Counted from the stretch's first letter, positions 15,615 to 24,696 are shown. The stretch is DNA of 64,000 nucleotides from Novosphingobium olei (GCF_012927405.1 NZ_JABBGM010000002.1:372001-436000); one strand, 5' to 3'. The notes: generated by a model from the sequence alone, not told the origin. Translations and numbers: made by a program.

Positions 15615-16657
15615 CTCGATGCCGGATCGGCTTCGGTCAGCGCGTGCACGCCTGCCAGTTCGAGGTAGCGCAGCCGCTTCACCTCCTGCCGCGCCCGCGT
15701 CACCGAATCGAGGATCAGGCCGCTGAACACGCTGAACCAGCCGATGATCATCAGCCCGGTCGCCAGCACCGCCGTGGGCAGGCGCGGGACAAGGCCCGTG
15801 CGCACGAATTCCGCCACCACCGGAGAGCCCGCCGCGATTGACAGCAGCATCAGCAGTGCGCCCGCGATGCCGAACAGGTGGAACGGCCGCTCCAGCTTGA
15901 GCAGGCCGATGATCGTGCCAAGGATACGGAAGCCGTCGCGCACCGTGCTCAGCTTGCTCAGCGAACCTTCCGGTCGGTCGGTGAAGCGCGTGCGCACTTC
16001 GTCCACCGGCATCTGCAGTTCGAGCGAATGGATGGTCAGTTCGGTCTCGATCTCGAACCCCTGCGAGGTGATCGGGAACGACTTGACGAAACGGCGGGAG
16101 AACACGCGATACCCGCTCAGCATGTCGGTGAAGGTGTTGCCGAAGATCACCCGCACGATGCCGGTCAGCATCCAGTTGCCGAAGGCATGCGCCGGGCGAT
16201 ACGCGGTGTCGCTGATCGCGCTGCGCGCGCCCACCACCATGTCGAGCCCGTCGTCGAGCAGCCGCGCCACCAGTTCGGGCGCGGCGGCCGCATCGTAGGT
16301 CGCATCGGCATCGCACATCACGTAGATGTCGGCATCGACGTCGGCGAACATGCGCCGCACGACATAGCCCTTGCCCTGCCGCCGTTCGATCCGCACCACC
16401 GCGCCGTGCGCCCGCGCGATATCGCCGGTGCCGTCCTTGCTGTTGTTGTCGTAGACGTAGATCGTCGCCCCGGGCAGGGCGGCGCGGAAGGCGTCGATCA
16501 CCGGGCCGATCGCCAGCGCCTCGTTATAGGCGGGCAGCAGCACCGCGATGCGCGGCTGCGGCGCGCCGGCTTTCGCCTCCTCCGCCTTCGTCCACCCGGC
16601 CTCAACCCCGGCCGTCGCCGTCCATGCCCGTGGCGTCTGTGCTTGTGCCGTTATCAT
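15611..16657 (-). CDS. GT2 family glycosyltransferase (polyprenyl-phosphate sugar transferase-like)
   Basis: A 348-residue protein. The N-terminal GT-A domain holds V-L-L-P-A-Y-N-E-A, the nucleotide-sugar and metal motif C-D-A-D-A-T-Y-D, and the Q-G-F-E-I-E-T-E-L acceptor/catalytic region; two hydrophobic segments near residues 260-315 anchor it. This is the layout of DPM1/GtrB-type enzymes that put a sugar on polyprenyl phosphate. It is the first gene of a two-gene unit with the GtrA-like gene. The sugar is not predictable from sequence. Confidence 0.88.
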   Translation of the reverse strand: MITAQAQTPRAWTATAGVEAGWTKAEEAKAGAPQPRIAVLLPAYNEALAIGPVIDAFRAALPGATIYVYDNNSKDGTGDIARAHGAVVRIERRQGKGYVVRRMFADVDADIYVMCDADATYDAAAAPELVARLLDDGLDMVVGARSAISDTAYRPAHAFGNWMLTGIVRVIFGNTFTDMLSGYRVFSRRFVKSFPITSQGFEIETELTIHSLELQMPVDEVRTRFTDRPEGSLSKLSTVRDGFRILGTIIGLLKLERPFHLFGIAGALLMLLSIAAGSPVVAEFVRTGLVPRLPTAVLATGLMIIGWFSVFSGLILDSVTRARQEVKRLRYLELAGVHALTEADPASR

Positions 16658-17090
16658 GTCCGCCCCGTTCCGCGCGATGGCACTCGCGCCGCGCCCTGCC
16701 AGCTATTAACCATGTCCGGTATTAGGCGCGCAGTCCTTAAGCCTACGATAACGCGGCAAAAGCAAGCGATGACCGGTTTCCCGGCGGCAAGGGGAAGGGG
16801 CAACGCGCCCCTTTGACGATCCTGCGGCGATAGGGTATTATCGGAGGTGGACGCAGCAGACCGCTCTTGCATCGGCAACGGAGCGGAAATCGCGCGTTTG
16901 CGCGGCATGGCGGTTGACGCTCAACCCCAAAAGTCCTAAGCGCGCCTTTCACTCTCAACCGGAAGGGTTCCCGGCAGTCAGGGCGAATGCTTTGTTCTGC
17001 GCGGGTTTTTGCCATTTTCGGGGCGGCGTGAAGCGATGAGATAGGGTCTCGACTCGATGTCGGCGCCCTGTGGAGCAAACGGAGAAACAA
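16658..17090 (+). promoter_or_regulatory. Intergenic control region and long structured leader of rpsM
   Basis: A 433-nt gap between the divergent GT2 gene and rpsM, with no gene I can support. Downstream of the promoter at 16813-16841 the leader carries a series of hairpins. CCGCTCTTGC (16861-16870) pairs with GCAA (16875-16878) and GAGCGG (16881-16886). CGCGC 16891-16895 pairs with GCGCG 16900-16904. GGTTGA 16912-16917 pairs with TCAACC 16921-16926. AACC 16957-16960 pairs with GGTT 16966-16969. The leader would be about 240 nt long. Confidence 0.55.
16813..16841 (+). promoter_or_regulatory. Sigma-70-type promoter for the rpsM-rplQ operon
   Basis: TTGACG (16813-16818), a 17-nt spacer and TATTAT (16836-16841): five of six bases match consensus in each box and the spacing is ideal. 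It is the best housekeeping promoter I see in the window and restarts the ribosomal transcript after the accessory block. The expected start is near 16848. Confidence 0.7.
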
Positions 17091-17459
17091 GTGGCTCGTA
17101 TTGCCGGGGTCAATATCCCCACCAACAAGCGCGTTATCATCGCGCTGACCTACATTCACGGTATCGGCCCGTTCAAGGCCAAGCAGATCGCCGACAAGCT
17201 GGGCATCGACCAGACCCGTCGCGTGTCGGACCTCTCCGACGCCGAGATCCTGCAGATCCGCGAAACGATCGACGCTGAACACACCGTGGAAGGCGATCTT
17301 CGTCGCGAAACCGCGATGAACATCAAGCGCCTGATGGACCTCGCGTGCTACCGTGGTCTGCGTCACCGCAAGGGCCTGCCGGTCCGCGGCCAGCGCACGC
17401 ACACCAACGCCCGCACCCGCAAGGGCAAGGCCAAGCCGATCGCCGGCAAGAAGAAGTAA
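17091..17459 (+). CDS. rpsM: 30S ribosomal protein S13
   Basis: A 122-residue protein of the 30S head that contacts P-site tRNA and bridges to the 50S. GTG 17091 gives the conserved start A-R-I-A-G-V-N-I-P and has GGAG at 17081-17084; the upstream GTG at 17070 adds seven unconserved residues. [17 protein letters not shown] is diagnostic. In this lineage it opens the alpha-type operon, without rpsD. Confidence 0.97.
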   Translation: MARIAGVNIPTNKRVIIALTYIHGIGPFKAKQIADKLGIDQTRRVSDLSDAEILQIRETIDAEHTVEGDLRRETAMNIKRLMDLACYRGLRHRKGLPVRGQRTHTNARTRKGKAKPIAGKKK

Positions 17460-17484
17460 GATCGACCTGTAAGGGTCTGATCTT
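17458..17484 (+). promoter_or_regulatory. Hairpin spanning the rpsM stop codon
   Basis: AAGATC (17458-17463) pairs with GATCTT (17479-17484), and GACC (17464-17467) pairs with GGTC (17474-17477), leaving one bulged T. The last two bases of the rpsM stop codon lie in the 5' arm. No U-tract follows beyond the stem, so a role in RNA processing or attenuation is more likely than termination. Confidence 0.4.
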
Positions 17485-17514
17485 TCCAACGGTTTCTCGA
17501 CAGGAATTCAGCAC

Positions 17515-17904
17515 ATGGCACGCGAACCTCAGCGCATTAAGCGCCGCGAGCGCAAGAACATCACCAGTGGTGTCGCGCACGTCAACGCCAGCTTCAACAA
17601 CACCATGATCACCATCACTGATGCCCAGGGCAACGCCATTTCGTGGTCGTCTGCCGGCATGATGGGCTTCAAGGGCAGCCGCAAGTCGACCCCGTACGCC
17701 GCCCAGGTGGCCGCGGACGACGCCGGCAAGAAGGCCGCCGAACACGGCGTCCGCACCCTCGAAGTCGAAGTCAAGGGCCCGGGTTCGGGCCGCGAGAGCG
17801 CCCTGCGCGCCCTTCAGGCGGTCGGTTTCACCATCACGGCGATCCGTGACGTGACCCCGATCCCGCACAACGGCGTGCGCCCTTCGAAGCGCCGTCGCGT
17901 CTGA
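17515..17904 (+). CDS. rpsK: 30S ribosomal protein S11
   Basis: A 129-residue platform protein at the mRNA exit. [19 protein letters not shown] and the C-terminal [16 protein letters not shown] are hallmark segments. AGGAA lies upstream of ATG 17515. The gap to rpoA is 118 nt and contains a perfect GC hairpin. Confidence 0.98.
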   Translation: MAREPQRIKRRERKNITSGVAHVNASFNNTMITITDAQGNAISWSSAGMMGFKGSRKSTPYAAQVAADDAGKKAAEHGVRTLEVEVKGPGSGRESALRALQAVGFTITAIRDVTPIPHNGVRPSKRRRV

Positions 17905-17919
17905 CCTGCCTTTCGGCAC

Positions 17920-17945
17920 CCGGCGCGGCGGATCCACCGCGCCGG
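17920..17945 (+). promoter_or_regulatory. Perfect GC hairpin between rpsK and rpoA
   Basis: CCGGCGCGG (17920-17928) pairs perfectly with CCGCGCCGG (17937-17945) around CGGATCCA. No T-run follows. Placed between S11 and the RNA polymerase alpha subunit, it could set the ratio of ribosomal proteins to RpoA or protect processed RNA ends. Confidence 0.5.
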
Positions 17946-18022
17946 AGCGCCCAATATCTTTGACCGGGCGCGGCCATCCCTCGGCCGACCTCCGGCTCCC
18001 GAACTAACCCCAGGGGAATTCC

Positions 18023-19087
18023 ATGACTGTCAACATCAAGAACTGGCAGGAACTGAAGAAGCCCAACTCCCTCGAGATCAAGTCCGGCAACGACGCCAAG
18101 AGCCGTGCGACTTTCGTCGCCGAGCCGCTGGAACGTGGCTTCGGTCTGACGCTCGGCAACGCGCTGCGTCGCGTGCTGCTGTCGTCGCTCCAGGGCGCGG
18201 CCGTCACCTCGATCAAGATCGAGAACGTGCTGCACGAATTCTCGTCGCTGGCTGGCGTGCGCGAAGACGTGACGGACATCGTCCTCAACGTGAAGCAGAT
18301 CGCGCTCAAGATGCAGGGTGAAGGCCCCAAGCGTCTGCAGCTCTCGGCCACCGGCCCGGGCGAAGTGAAGGCGGGCGATATCGCCGTGACCGGCGATATC
18401 GAGGTCATGAACAAGGACCTCGTGATCTGCCATCTCGACGAAGGCGCGACGTTCAACATGGAACTGACCGTCGACACCGGCAAGGGCTACGTCCCCGCCG
18501 TGTCGAACCGCCCGGTCGATGCCCCGATCGGCCTGATCCCGGTCGACTCGCTCTACTCGCCGGTCCGCCAGGTCTCGTACAAGGTTGAAAACGCCCGTAT
18601 CGGCCAGGAGCTCGATTACGACCGTCTCAACCTGACGGTCGAAACCGACGGCACCGTCACCCCTGAAGACGCCGTGGCCTATGCCGCGCGCATCCTGCAG
18701 GACCAGCTTTCGCTGTTCGTCCACTTCGACGACCAGCTGCCGACCGGCCACGCGCCTTCGGTTTCGGGTGGCGTTGCCACGCACGCGCCGGAAGAAAGCG
18801 ACGCTAACCAGCTCAACCGCTACCTGCTCAAGAAGGTGGACGAACTGGAACTGTCGGTGCGTTCGGCCAACTGCCTCAAGAACGACAACATCATCTACAT
18901 CGGCGATCTGGTCCAGAAGACCGAAGCCGAGATGCTGCGCACGCCGAACTTCGGCCGCAAGTCGCTCAACGAGATCAAGGAAGTCCTCTCGTCGATGGGC
19001 CTGCGCCTCGGCATGGACATCCCCGGCTGGCCGCCTGAGAACATCGAAGAGATGGCCAAGAAGCTGGAGCAGGAGCTGCTCGGTTAA
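18023..19087 (+). CDS. rpoA: RNA polymerase alpha subunit
   Basis: A 354-residue protein. The N-terminal domain (to about residue 235) dimerises and nucleates polymerase assembly: [20 protein letters not shown] is the classic motif. The C-terminal domain (about 260-335), which binds UP elements and activators, has [12 protein letters not shown] and L-N-E-I-K-E-V-L. The linker is full length. AGGGGAATTCC precedes the ATG. Confidence 0.98.
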   Translation: MTVNIKNWQELKKPNSLEIKSGNDAKSRATFVAEPLERGFGLTLGNALRRVLLSSLQGAAVTSIKIENVLHEFSSLAGVREDVTDIVLNVKQIALKMQGEGPKRLQLSATGPGEVKAGDIAVTGDIEVMNKDLVICHLDEGATFNMELTVDTGKGYVPAVSNRPVDAPIGLIPVDSLYSPVRQVSYKVENARIGQELDYDRLNLTVETDGTVTPEDAVAYAARILQDQLSLFVHFDDQLPTGHAPSVSGGVATHAPEESDANQLNRYLLKKVDELELSVRSANCLKNDNIIYIGDLVQKTEAEMLRTPNFGRKSLNEIKEVLSSMGLRLGMDIPGWPPENIEEMAKKLEQELLG

Positions 19088-19089
19088 GC

Positions 19090-19122
19090 AATTCGGGGGC
19101 GCCCGTTGTGGCGCCCCTAATT
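19090..19122 (+). promoter_or_regulatory. Hairpin between rpoA and rplQ
   Basis: GGGGCGCC (19096-19103) pairs with GGCGCCCC (19110-19117). AATT at 19090-19093 and 19119-19122 can extend the stem across a small internal loop. It begins 3 nt after the rpoA stop and has no U-tract. Confidence 0.5.
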
Positions 19123-19201
19123 CGGGTCATTTGGCGGCGACCCCGACAGCCGCCTGGATCGGGCTACCTGATACGGGCCCCCTACGAACGGAGACAAGAA
19201 C

Positions 19202-19627
19202 ATGCGTCATAAGCTGGGACAGCGTAAGCTCGGCCGTACTTCCTCGCACCGTATCGCGCTGCTGCGCAATCTGGCGGCTGCTCTGATCAAGCACGAACAG
19301 ATCACCACCACGGTGCCCAAGGCGAAGGAACTTCGCCCCTACCTCGAAAAGCTCATCACGCTGGCGAAGAAGGGCGGTCTCTCGAACCGTCGTCTGGCCC
19401 ACGCCCGCCTGCTCGACGAAGCGCAGGAAAAGAAGCTCTTCGAAGTGCTGGCCGCGCGCTATGCCGATCGCAACGGCGGCTACACCCGCATCATCAAGGC
19501 CGGCTACCGCGCTTCGGACGCCGCCCCGATCGCGGTGATCGAACTCGTCGACCGTGACACCGCCGCCAAGGGCCTGGACTCGGGTCCGGTGCAGACCGCG
19601 GACGAGGACGAATACGAAGCAGCCTGA
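19202..19627 (+). CDS. rplQ: 50S ribosomal protein L17
   Basis: A 141-residue protein beside the exit tunnel and the last gene of the ribosomal block. [17 protein letters not shown] and [15 protein letters not shown] are diagnostic; [10 protein letters not shown] follows. The C-terminal tail is a little longer and more acidic than in Escherichia coli. GGAGACAAGAAC lies upstream of the start. Confidence 0.98.
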   Translation: MRHKLGQRKLGRTSSHRIALLRNLAAALIKHEQITTTVPKAKELRPYLEKLITLAKKGGLSNRRLAHARLLDEAQEKKLFEVLAARYADRNGGYTRIIKAGYRASDAAPIAVIELVDRDTAAKGLDSGPVQTADEDEYEAA

Positions 19628-19669
19628 CACGGGCCGCCTGATCGGCGCTTCGTTCGGACACGGACAAGG

Positions 19670-19702
19670 AAGGGGCGGGGCCGCAAGGCTCCGCCCCTTT
19701 CG
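19670..19702 (+). terminator. Intrinsic terminator after rplQ
   Basis: A 13-bp stem (19670-19682 with 19687-19699) capped by a GCAA tetraloop, ending in TTTCGCTT. It lies about 40 nt after rplQ and closes the alpha-type operon. The U-tract is short. Confidence 0.75.
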
Positions 19703-19801
19703 CTTGTGCGGGGCGGGGGTTGACACCTGTTGCATACGCAAGCTCACCAATGCACGCGCGGGCTCTGTCCTACGGCGGGCAGGTGGGTTAGGGTCGCCGC
19801 C

Positions 19802-22096
19802 ATGAAGCCTTCCAACCCATTCGCAAATCAGCATTCCTGGTCGTCGCGCCGGTCCTTCCAAAAGCCTGAAAAGGCCCTCGCGGGTTTTTCCTCAGGACCG
19901 TGTCAACCCCGTCAACCCCTCAGCGTTTCTGCGCTTTTCGGCTCGGTCGTCGCCATCGCTGTCGCCGGCCTGCTGATCCCCTGCCAGCCCGTCCTTGCCA
20001 ACACGAGTTCCGCCCCGATGTCGTCCCAGCCCGCCCAGCCTGTCCTGCAGTCCTATCCCGCCAGCCCGCGCGGCGATGTCGTCGAAACGCAGTTCGGCGA
20101 GCAGGTGGCCGATCCCTGGCGCTGGCTCGAAGCCGACGTGCGCACCGATGCAAAGGTCCACGAATGGGTCGCGGCGCAGAGTGCCTTCACCGACGCCTAT
20201 CTCAAGGCGTTGCCCGAACGCCCGGCCTTCGAAGCGCGGCTCAAGGGCCTGTTCAATTATGCCCGCTTCGGCGTGCCGCGTGAAGAAGGTGGGCGGCTGT
20301 TCTATGCCTACAATTCGGGGCTGATGAATCAGGCGCAACTGCTCGTGCGCGATGCAGCCTCGCCCAAGGGACGCGTGCTGCTCGATCCAAACGGCTGGGC
20401 CAAGGACGGCGCCACCGCGCTCGATGCGTGGGAACCGTCGCCCGACGGCAACCTGCTGGCCTACACCGTGCAGGACGGCGGCTCGGATTGGCGGACGATG
20501 AAGTTCGTCGCCGCCGCCGATGGCAAGCCGCTGGCCGACGAGCTGAAGTGGGTCAAGTTCAGTGGCGTTGCCTGGGTCGGCAATGATGGCGTGCTCTATT
20601 CGCGCTTCGCCGCGCCGAAGGATGGCGAAGCATTCCAGGCGCGGAATTACGACCAGCAGGTCTACTACCACCGCCTCGGCACCCCGCAGGATCAGGATCG
20701 GCTCGTCTATGCAACGCCGGACAAGCCTACCTGGGGCCACGGCGCGCAGGTCACCAGCGACGCGCGCTGGCTGGTCGTCACCAGCCACGAAGGCACCGAC
20801 CCCACCACCGCCATCGGCATTGCGCCCATCGGCAAGGGGGATTGGCAGGTCCGCCCGCTTATCCCCGACCTGTCCGCGCAGTGGGACCTGATCGACGGCG
20901 TGGGCGATGTGCTGTGGTTCGTCACCAGCAAGGATGCCCCGCTCAAGAAGATCGTCCGGGTCGATCTGTCGGGCGCGGAGCCGGTCTTCACCACCATCGT
21001 CCCGCAGAGCGACGCCAACCTGGATGGCGCGGCGATCGTGGGTGACCGGCTGGTCGTGGCCTACCTGCGCGACGTGAAGGCCGATGTCCGCCTGTTCACG
21101 CTCGATGGAAAGCCCGCCGGAACGCTCGCGCTGCCGGGCGTGGGCTCGCTCGCGGGGCTGTCGGGCAAGCCGGGCCGGGCGGGGGGCTACTTCGGCTTCA
21201 CCGGCTTCACCATGCCGTCGACCGTGTTCCGCTTCAGCGAGGACGATGGCAAGGCCAAGGTCTGGGAACAGGTCGCGCTCAAGTTCGCGCCGGGTGACTA
21301 CGTCAGCGAACAGGTGTTCTACCCGTCGAAGGACGGCACCAAGATCCCGATGTTCGTGATCCGGCGCAAGGATGCCAAGGGTCCGGTGCCGACGATCCTC
21401 TATGGCTACGGCGGCTTCAATATCTCGCTGCCGCCGGCGTTCTCCTCCGCCCGGATGGCCTGGCTGGAAAGCGGCGGGGCCTATGCCATCGCCAACTTGC
21501 GCGGTGGCGGCGAATACGGCGATGCATGGCACGATGGCGGCCGCCGGGCCAACAAGCAGAACGTGCTCGACGATTGCATCGCCGCGGGCGAATGGCTGAT
21601 CGCCAACGGCGTCGCGCCCAGGGGCGGGCTTGCGGTCGAAGGCGGATCGAACGGCGGCTTGTTGGTCGGCGCGGTAGTCAACCAGCGGCCCGACCTGTTC
21701 GCCGCGGCGCATCCGGCCGTGGGCGTGATGGACATGCTGCGCTTCGACCGCTTCACCGCCGGCCGGTACTGGGTGGACGATTACGGCCACCCCGATCGCG
21801 AGGCCGACTGGAAGGTGCTGCGCGCCTATTCGCCGTACCACAACATCGCGAACGGCAAGGACTATCCGGCGATCCTGGTGACCACCGCCGATACCGACGA
21901 CCGCGTGGTGCCGGGGCACAGCTTCAAGTACGCCGCCGCGCTGCAGGCCGCGCAGATCGGGGACAAGCCGCACCTGATCCGCATCGAAACGCGCGCCGGG
22001 CACGGGTCGGGCAAGCCGGTCGACAAGATGATTGCCGAAAGCGCCGACGTCTATGCCTTCCTCGCCCACTGGACGGGGCTGACGCCACGGCCCTGA
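19802..22096 (+). CDS. Secreted prolyl oligopeptidase family serine peptidase (copy 1)
   Basis: An S9A-type peptidase that cuts short peptides after proline. From ATG 19802 it has 764 residues. A hydrophobic export signal lies near residues 40-65, with an unusually long n-region; earlier starts look worse. An N-terminal beta-propeller is followed by the alpha/beta-hydrolase domain with G-G-S-N-G-G (Ser616), D-T-D-D-R-V-V-P (Asp near 699) and R-A-G-H-G-S-G (His734), so the triad is intact. A close paralogue lies 94 nt downstream in the same direction, pointing to tandem duplication. It probably acts in the periplasm on imported peptides. Confidence 0.9.
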   Translation: MKPSNPFANQHSWSSRRSFQKPEKALAGFSSGPCQPRQPLSVSALFGSVVAIAVAGLLIPCQPVLANTSSAPMSSQPAQPVLQSYPASPRGDVVETQFGEQVADPWRWLEADVRTDAKVHEWVAAQSAFTDAYLKALPERPAFEARLKGLFNYARFGVPREEGGRLFYAYNSGLMNQAQLLVRDAASPKGRVLLDPNGWAKDGATALDAWEPSPDGNLLAYTVQDGGSDWRTMKFVAAADGKPLADELKWVKFSGVAWVGNDGVLYSRFAAPKDGEAFQARNYDQQVYYHRLGTPQDQDRLVYATPDKPTWGHGAQVTSDARWLVVTSHEGTDPTTAIGIAPIGKGDWQVRPLIPDLSAQWDLIDGVGDVLWFVTSKDAPLKKIVRVDLSGAEPVFTTIVPQSDANLDGAAIVGDRLVVAYLRDVKADVRLFTLDGKPAGTLALPGVGSLAGLSGKPGRAGGYFGFTGFTMPSTVFRFSEDDGKAKVWEQVALKFAPGDYVSEQVFYPSKDGTKIPMFVIRRKDAKGPVPTILYGYGGFNISLPPAFSSARMAWLESGGAYAIANLRGGGEYGDAWHDGGRRANKQNVLDDCIAAGEWLIANGVAPRGGLAVEGGSNGGLLVGAVVNQRPDLFAAAHPAVGVMDMLRFDRFTAGRYWVDDYGHPDREADWKVLRAYSPYHNIANGKDYPAILVTTADTDDRVVPGHSFKYAAALQAAQIGDKPHLIRIETRAGHGSGKPVDKMIAESADVYAFLAHWTGLTPRP

Positions 22097-22190
22097 AGGC
22101 CGCGGCCTTTGCCCTGAAAGTCGGGCGCTTTCCGTCGTTTTGCCTCTCGCCTAGCGCCCGCCATGGGTGCTAGAGCGGGCGGGATAAAAG

Positions 22191-24515
22191 ATGAAACGTG
22201 CGGAGAGGACAGCAAGGCGGATAAGCCGCGCCATCTGGCGCTGCGCAGGGCTCGTGCCCGCGCTGCTCCTTGCCTGCCTGCCCGCCGTCTCGCTGGCGCA
22301 GGCGGCGATGCCCGCGGCCGAGGATGCCGAAGGCGCGGCGCACGTTTCGGCAGAGCGGCACGCTACCGGCCTGACTACGGCCATCGCGCAGCCCACTGCG
22401 CCTGCAGCCGCACCGCAACTCGCCATGCCACGCATCGCCACGCCGGCCTACCCGCCGACCAGGCGCCTGCCGCTGGTCGAACGCGCGTTCGGGCAGGACG
22501 TGGCCGATCCCTACCGCTGGCTCGAACAGAGCCCGGCGAGCAGTCCCGAAGTGGCGCAGTGGGTTGCAGGCCAGAACGCCGCCAGCGCCGCCTATCTGGC
22601 GCAGTTGCCGGGGCGCGATGCGCTGGCCGCGCGCATCCGCAGCCTGTTCGACTACGAACGCATCAGCCTGCCGCGCCGCGCGGGCAAGTCCTACTTCTAC
22701 TTGCGCAATCCGGGGCTCTCCAACCAGAGCGAGCTTTACGTCCGCGCCGGGCTGGATGGCGAAGAGCGGGTGCTGCTCGATCCCAACGGCTGGTCGAAGG
22801 ACGGTACCGTCGCGCTCGATGCCTGGGTGCCGAGCCCGCAGGGGCGGACGCTGGCCTACACGGTGCAGGTGGCGGGCAGCGACTGGCGCACGATCCGGCT
22901 GATCGACGTGCGTTCGGGCAGGCTGCTTGATGAGACGCTGGCCTGGGCCAACGACACCACGATCGCATGGGTGGGTGAGGAAGGCTTCCTCTACTCCCGC
23001 TTTCCCGAGCCCGCGAAGGGTGCCGAGCATCTTGCCCCCGTCTATGGCAAGGCGGTGTGGTACCACCGCGTCGGCACGCCGCAGGCGGCGGACCTGCTGG
23101 TCTATGCGACGCCCGACCATCCCGAGCAGGGCCACAAGGCAGCGGTTTCGGCCGACGGGCGCTGGGCGGTCATCACCAGCGAGGTCGGCACGCTGCCGGT
23201 CCGCGCCATCCACCTGCTGGACCTGCGCAGCGGCAAGCCGGGACAATGGGCGCAGGCGAGCATCGCCGACGGGTTCGACAACGACTGGAAGTTCGTCGAT
23301 GGCATCGGCGACCGGTTGTGGTTCGTCAGCAACATGGGCGCGCCGCGTTACCGCCTCCTTGAACTCGACCTGTCCGGCGCACCCGCCTGGAAGGTGGTGG
23401 TGCCCGAGCGCGAGCAGCAGCTTGCCGGCGCCAATGCGGTGGGCGACCGGTTCATCCTGTCCTACCTCAACGGCGGGTCGAGCGTGGCGGTGGTGACCGA
23501 CTTGAAGGGCAAGCCCAGCCGCGCGATCACGCTCAACGACATCGGCTCCGCCTCTGGCTTTGGCGGACGTCCGGGGCAGGAGGAAACCTTCTACCAGTTC
23601 GCCAGCTTCAACCGCGCGCCGACGATCTATCGCATGGACCTGCGCACCGGCGAGACGACCCCGTTCGCCCAACCGCGGATGAGCTTCAACCCCGACGACT
23701 ATCTGGTCGAGCAGCGCTTCTATCCGTCGAAGGACGGGACGAAAGTGCCGATGTACATCGTGCGCAAGCGATCGCTCGTCGGCCGTGCGGTGCCGACGCT
23801 GCTTTATGGCTATGGCGGGTTCGACATCGCGATGACGCCGACGTTTTCGCCGGTACGCATGGCCTGGCTGGAAGCCGGGGGCGCATTCGCGCTGGCCAAT
23901 ATCCGTGGTGGGGGAGAATTCGGCCGCGCGTGGCACGATGCCGGGCGGCTGGACAAGAAGCAGAACAGCTTCGACGACTTCATCGCCGCCGGGGAATACC
24001 TGATCGCGCAAGGGATTGCCGCCAAGGGCAGCCTGGCGGTGCAGGGCGGCTCCAACGGTGGGCTGCTGGTTGCCGCCGTGGTGAACCAGCGCCCGGACCT
24101 GTTCGCGGCGGCAAATCCCGATGTCGGCGTGCTGGACATGCTGCGCTTCGACCGCTTCACCGCGGGGCGGCTATGGACCGGCGACTATGGCCGGCCGGAG
24201 AACGAGGCCGACTGGCAGGTGCTGCGCCGCTATTCCCCCTATCACAACATCGCCGATGGCACGGACTATCCAGCGATCCTGGTGACGACCGGCGACAGCG
24301 ACGATCGCGTGGTGCCGGCGCACAGTTTCAAGTATGCCGCCGCGCTGCAGGCGGCGAAGATCGGCGACAGGCCGCACCTGTTGCGCGTGGAAAGCAGGGC
24401 AGGGCACGGCGCGGGCAAGCCGCTCGACAAGACCATTGCCAGCGGCGCCGATACGCTGGCCTTCCTTGCCTACTGGACCGGGCTCAAGACCGGGGCAGCG
24501 GTCACGGCGCCGTGA
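22191..24515 (+). CDS. Secreted prolyl oligopeptidase family serine peptidase (copy 2)
   Basis: A 774-residue paralogue of the preceding gene. Residues 1-36 form a clear signal peptide ending V-S-L-A-Q-A, followed by an alanine and proline-rich spacer to about residue 90 that copy 1 lacks. Matching landmarks are D-V-A-D-P-Y-R-W-L-E, L-D-P-N-G-W-S-K-D-G-T, L-Y-G-Y-G-G-F, G-G-S-N-G-G, D-S-D-D-R-V-V-P and R-A-G-H-G-A-G, so the catalytic triad is complete. The two copies have clearly diverged, especially in the propeller, which suggests different peptide preferences rather than a recent duplication. Confidence 0.92.
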   Translation: MKRAERTARRISRAIWRCAGLVPALLLACLPAVSLAQAAMPAAEDAEGAAHVSAERHATGLTTAIAQPTAPAAAPQLAMPRIATPAYPPTRRLPLVERAFGQDVADPYRWLEQSPASSPEVAQWVAGQNAASAAYLAQLPGRDALAARIRSLFDYERISLPRRAGKSYFYLRNPGLSNQSELYVRAGLDGEERVLLDPNGWSKDGTVALDAWVPSPQGRTLAYTVQVAGSDWRTIRLIDVRSGRLLDETLAWANDTTIAWVGEEGFLYSRFPEPAKGAEHLAPVYGKAVWYHRVGTPQAADLLVYATPDHPEQGHKAAVSADGRWAVITSEVGTLPVRAIHLLDLRSGKPGQWAQASIADGFDNDWKFVDGIGDRLWFVSNMGAPRYRLLELDLSGAPAWKVVVPEREQQLAGANAVGDRFILSYLNGGSSVAVVTDLKGKPSRAITLNDIGSASGFGGRPGQEETFYQFASFNRAPTIYRMDLRTGETTPFAQPRMSFNPDDYLVEQRFYPSKDGTKVPMYIVRKRSLVGRAVPTLLYGYGGFDIAMTPTFSPVRMAWLEAGGAFALANIRGGGEFGRAWHDAGRLDKKQNSFDDFIAAGEYLIAQGIAAKGSLAVQGGSNGGLLVAAVVNQRPDLFAAANPDVGVLDMLRFDRFTAGRLWTGDYGRPENEADWQVLRRYSPYHNIADGTDYPAILVTTGDSDDRVVPAHSFKYAAALQAAKIGDRPHLLRVESRAGHGAGKPLDKTIASGADTLAFLAYWTGLKTGAAVTAP

Positions 24516-24696
24516 ACGGCCGTCCGGCGGCGGTGCCGGGCGCGGCTACGGCGGAAACACCCTTTTGTGGCGTGCGATTTGCGCGAGCGCAAAACCATGC
24601 GTCTACGCGCTTGCCGCCCGCGCGGCCTGCGACTATCCGCTAGGCAAGCCCCTGTAGAGCACTCTGCAAGACGACCCTGCAAAAGGATCCAGCACG

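Noticed and set aside
16914..16942. Second promoter candidate for rpsM (TTGACG with TAAGCG 17 nt downstream)
   Set aside because: The -10 is poor, and the TTGA lies in a perfect GGTTGA-CGC-TCAACC hairpin; the promoter at 16813 is far better.
19892..22069. Long minus-strand open frame opposite the first prolyl oligopeptidase; similar frames oppose secY/adk, gdhA and the glycogen genes
   Set aside because: Composition is that of a shadow frame, with no motifs or ribosome-binding site, while the plus-strand gene is clearly real.
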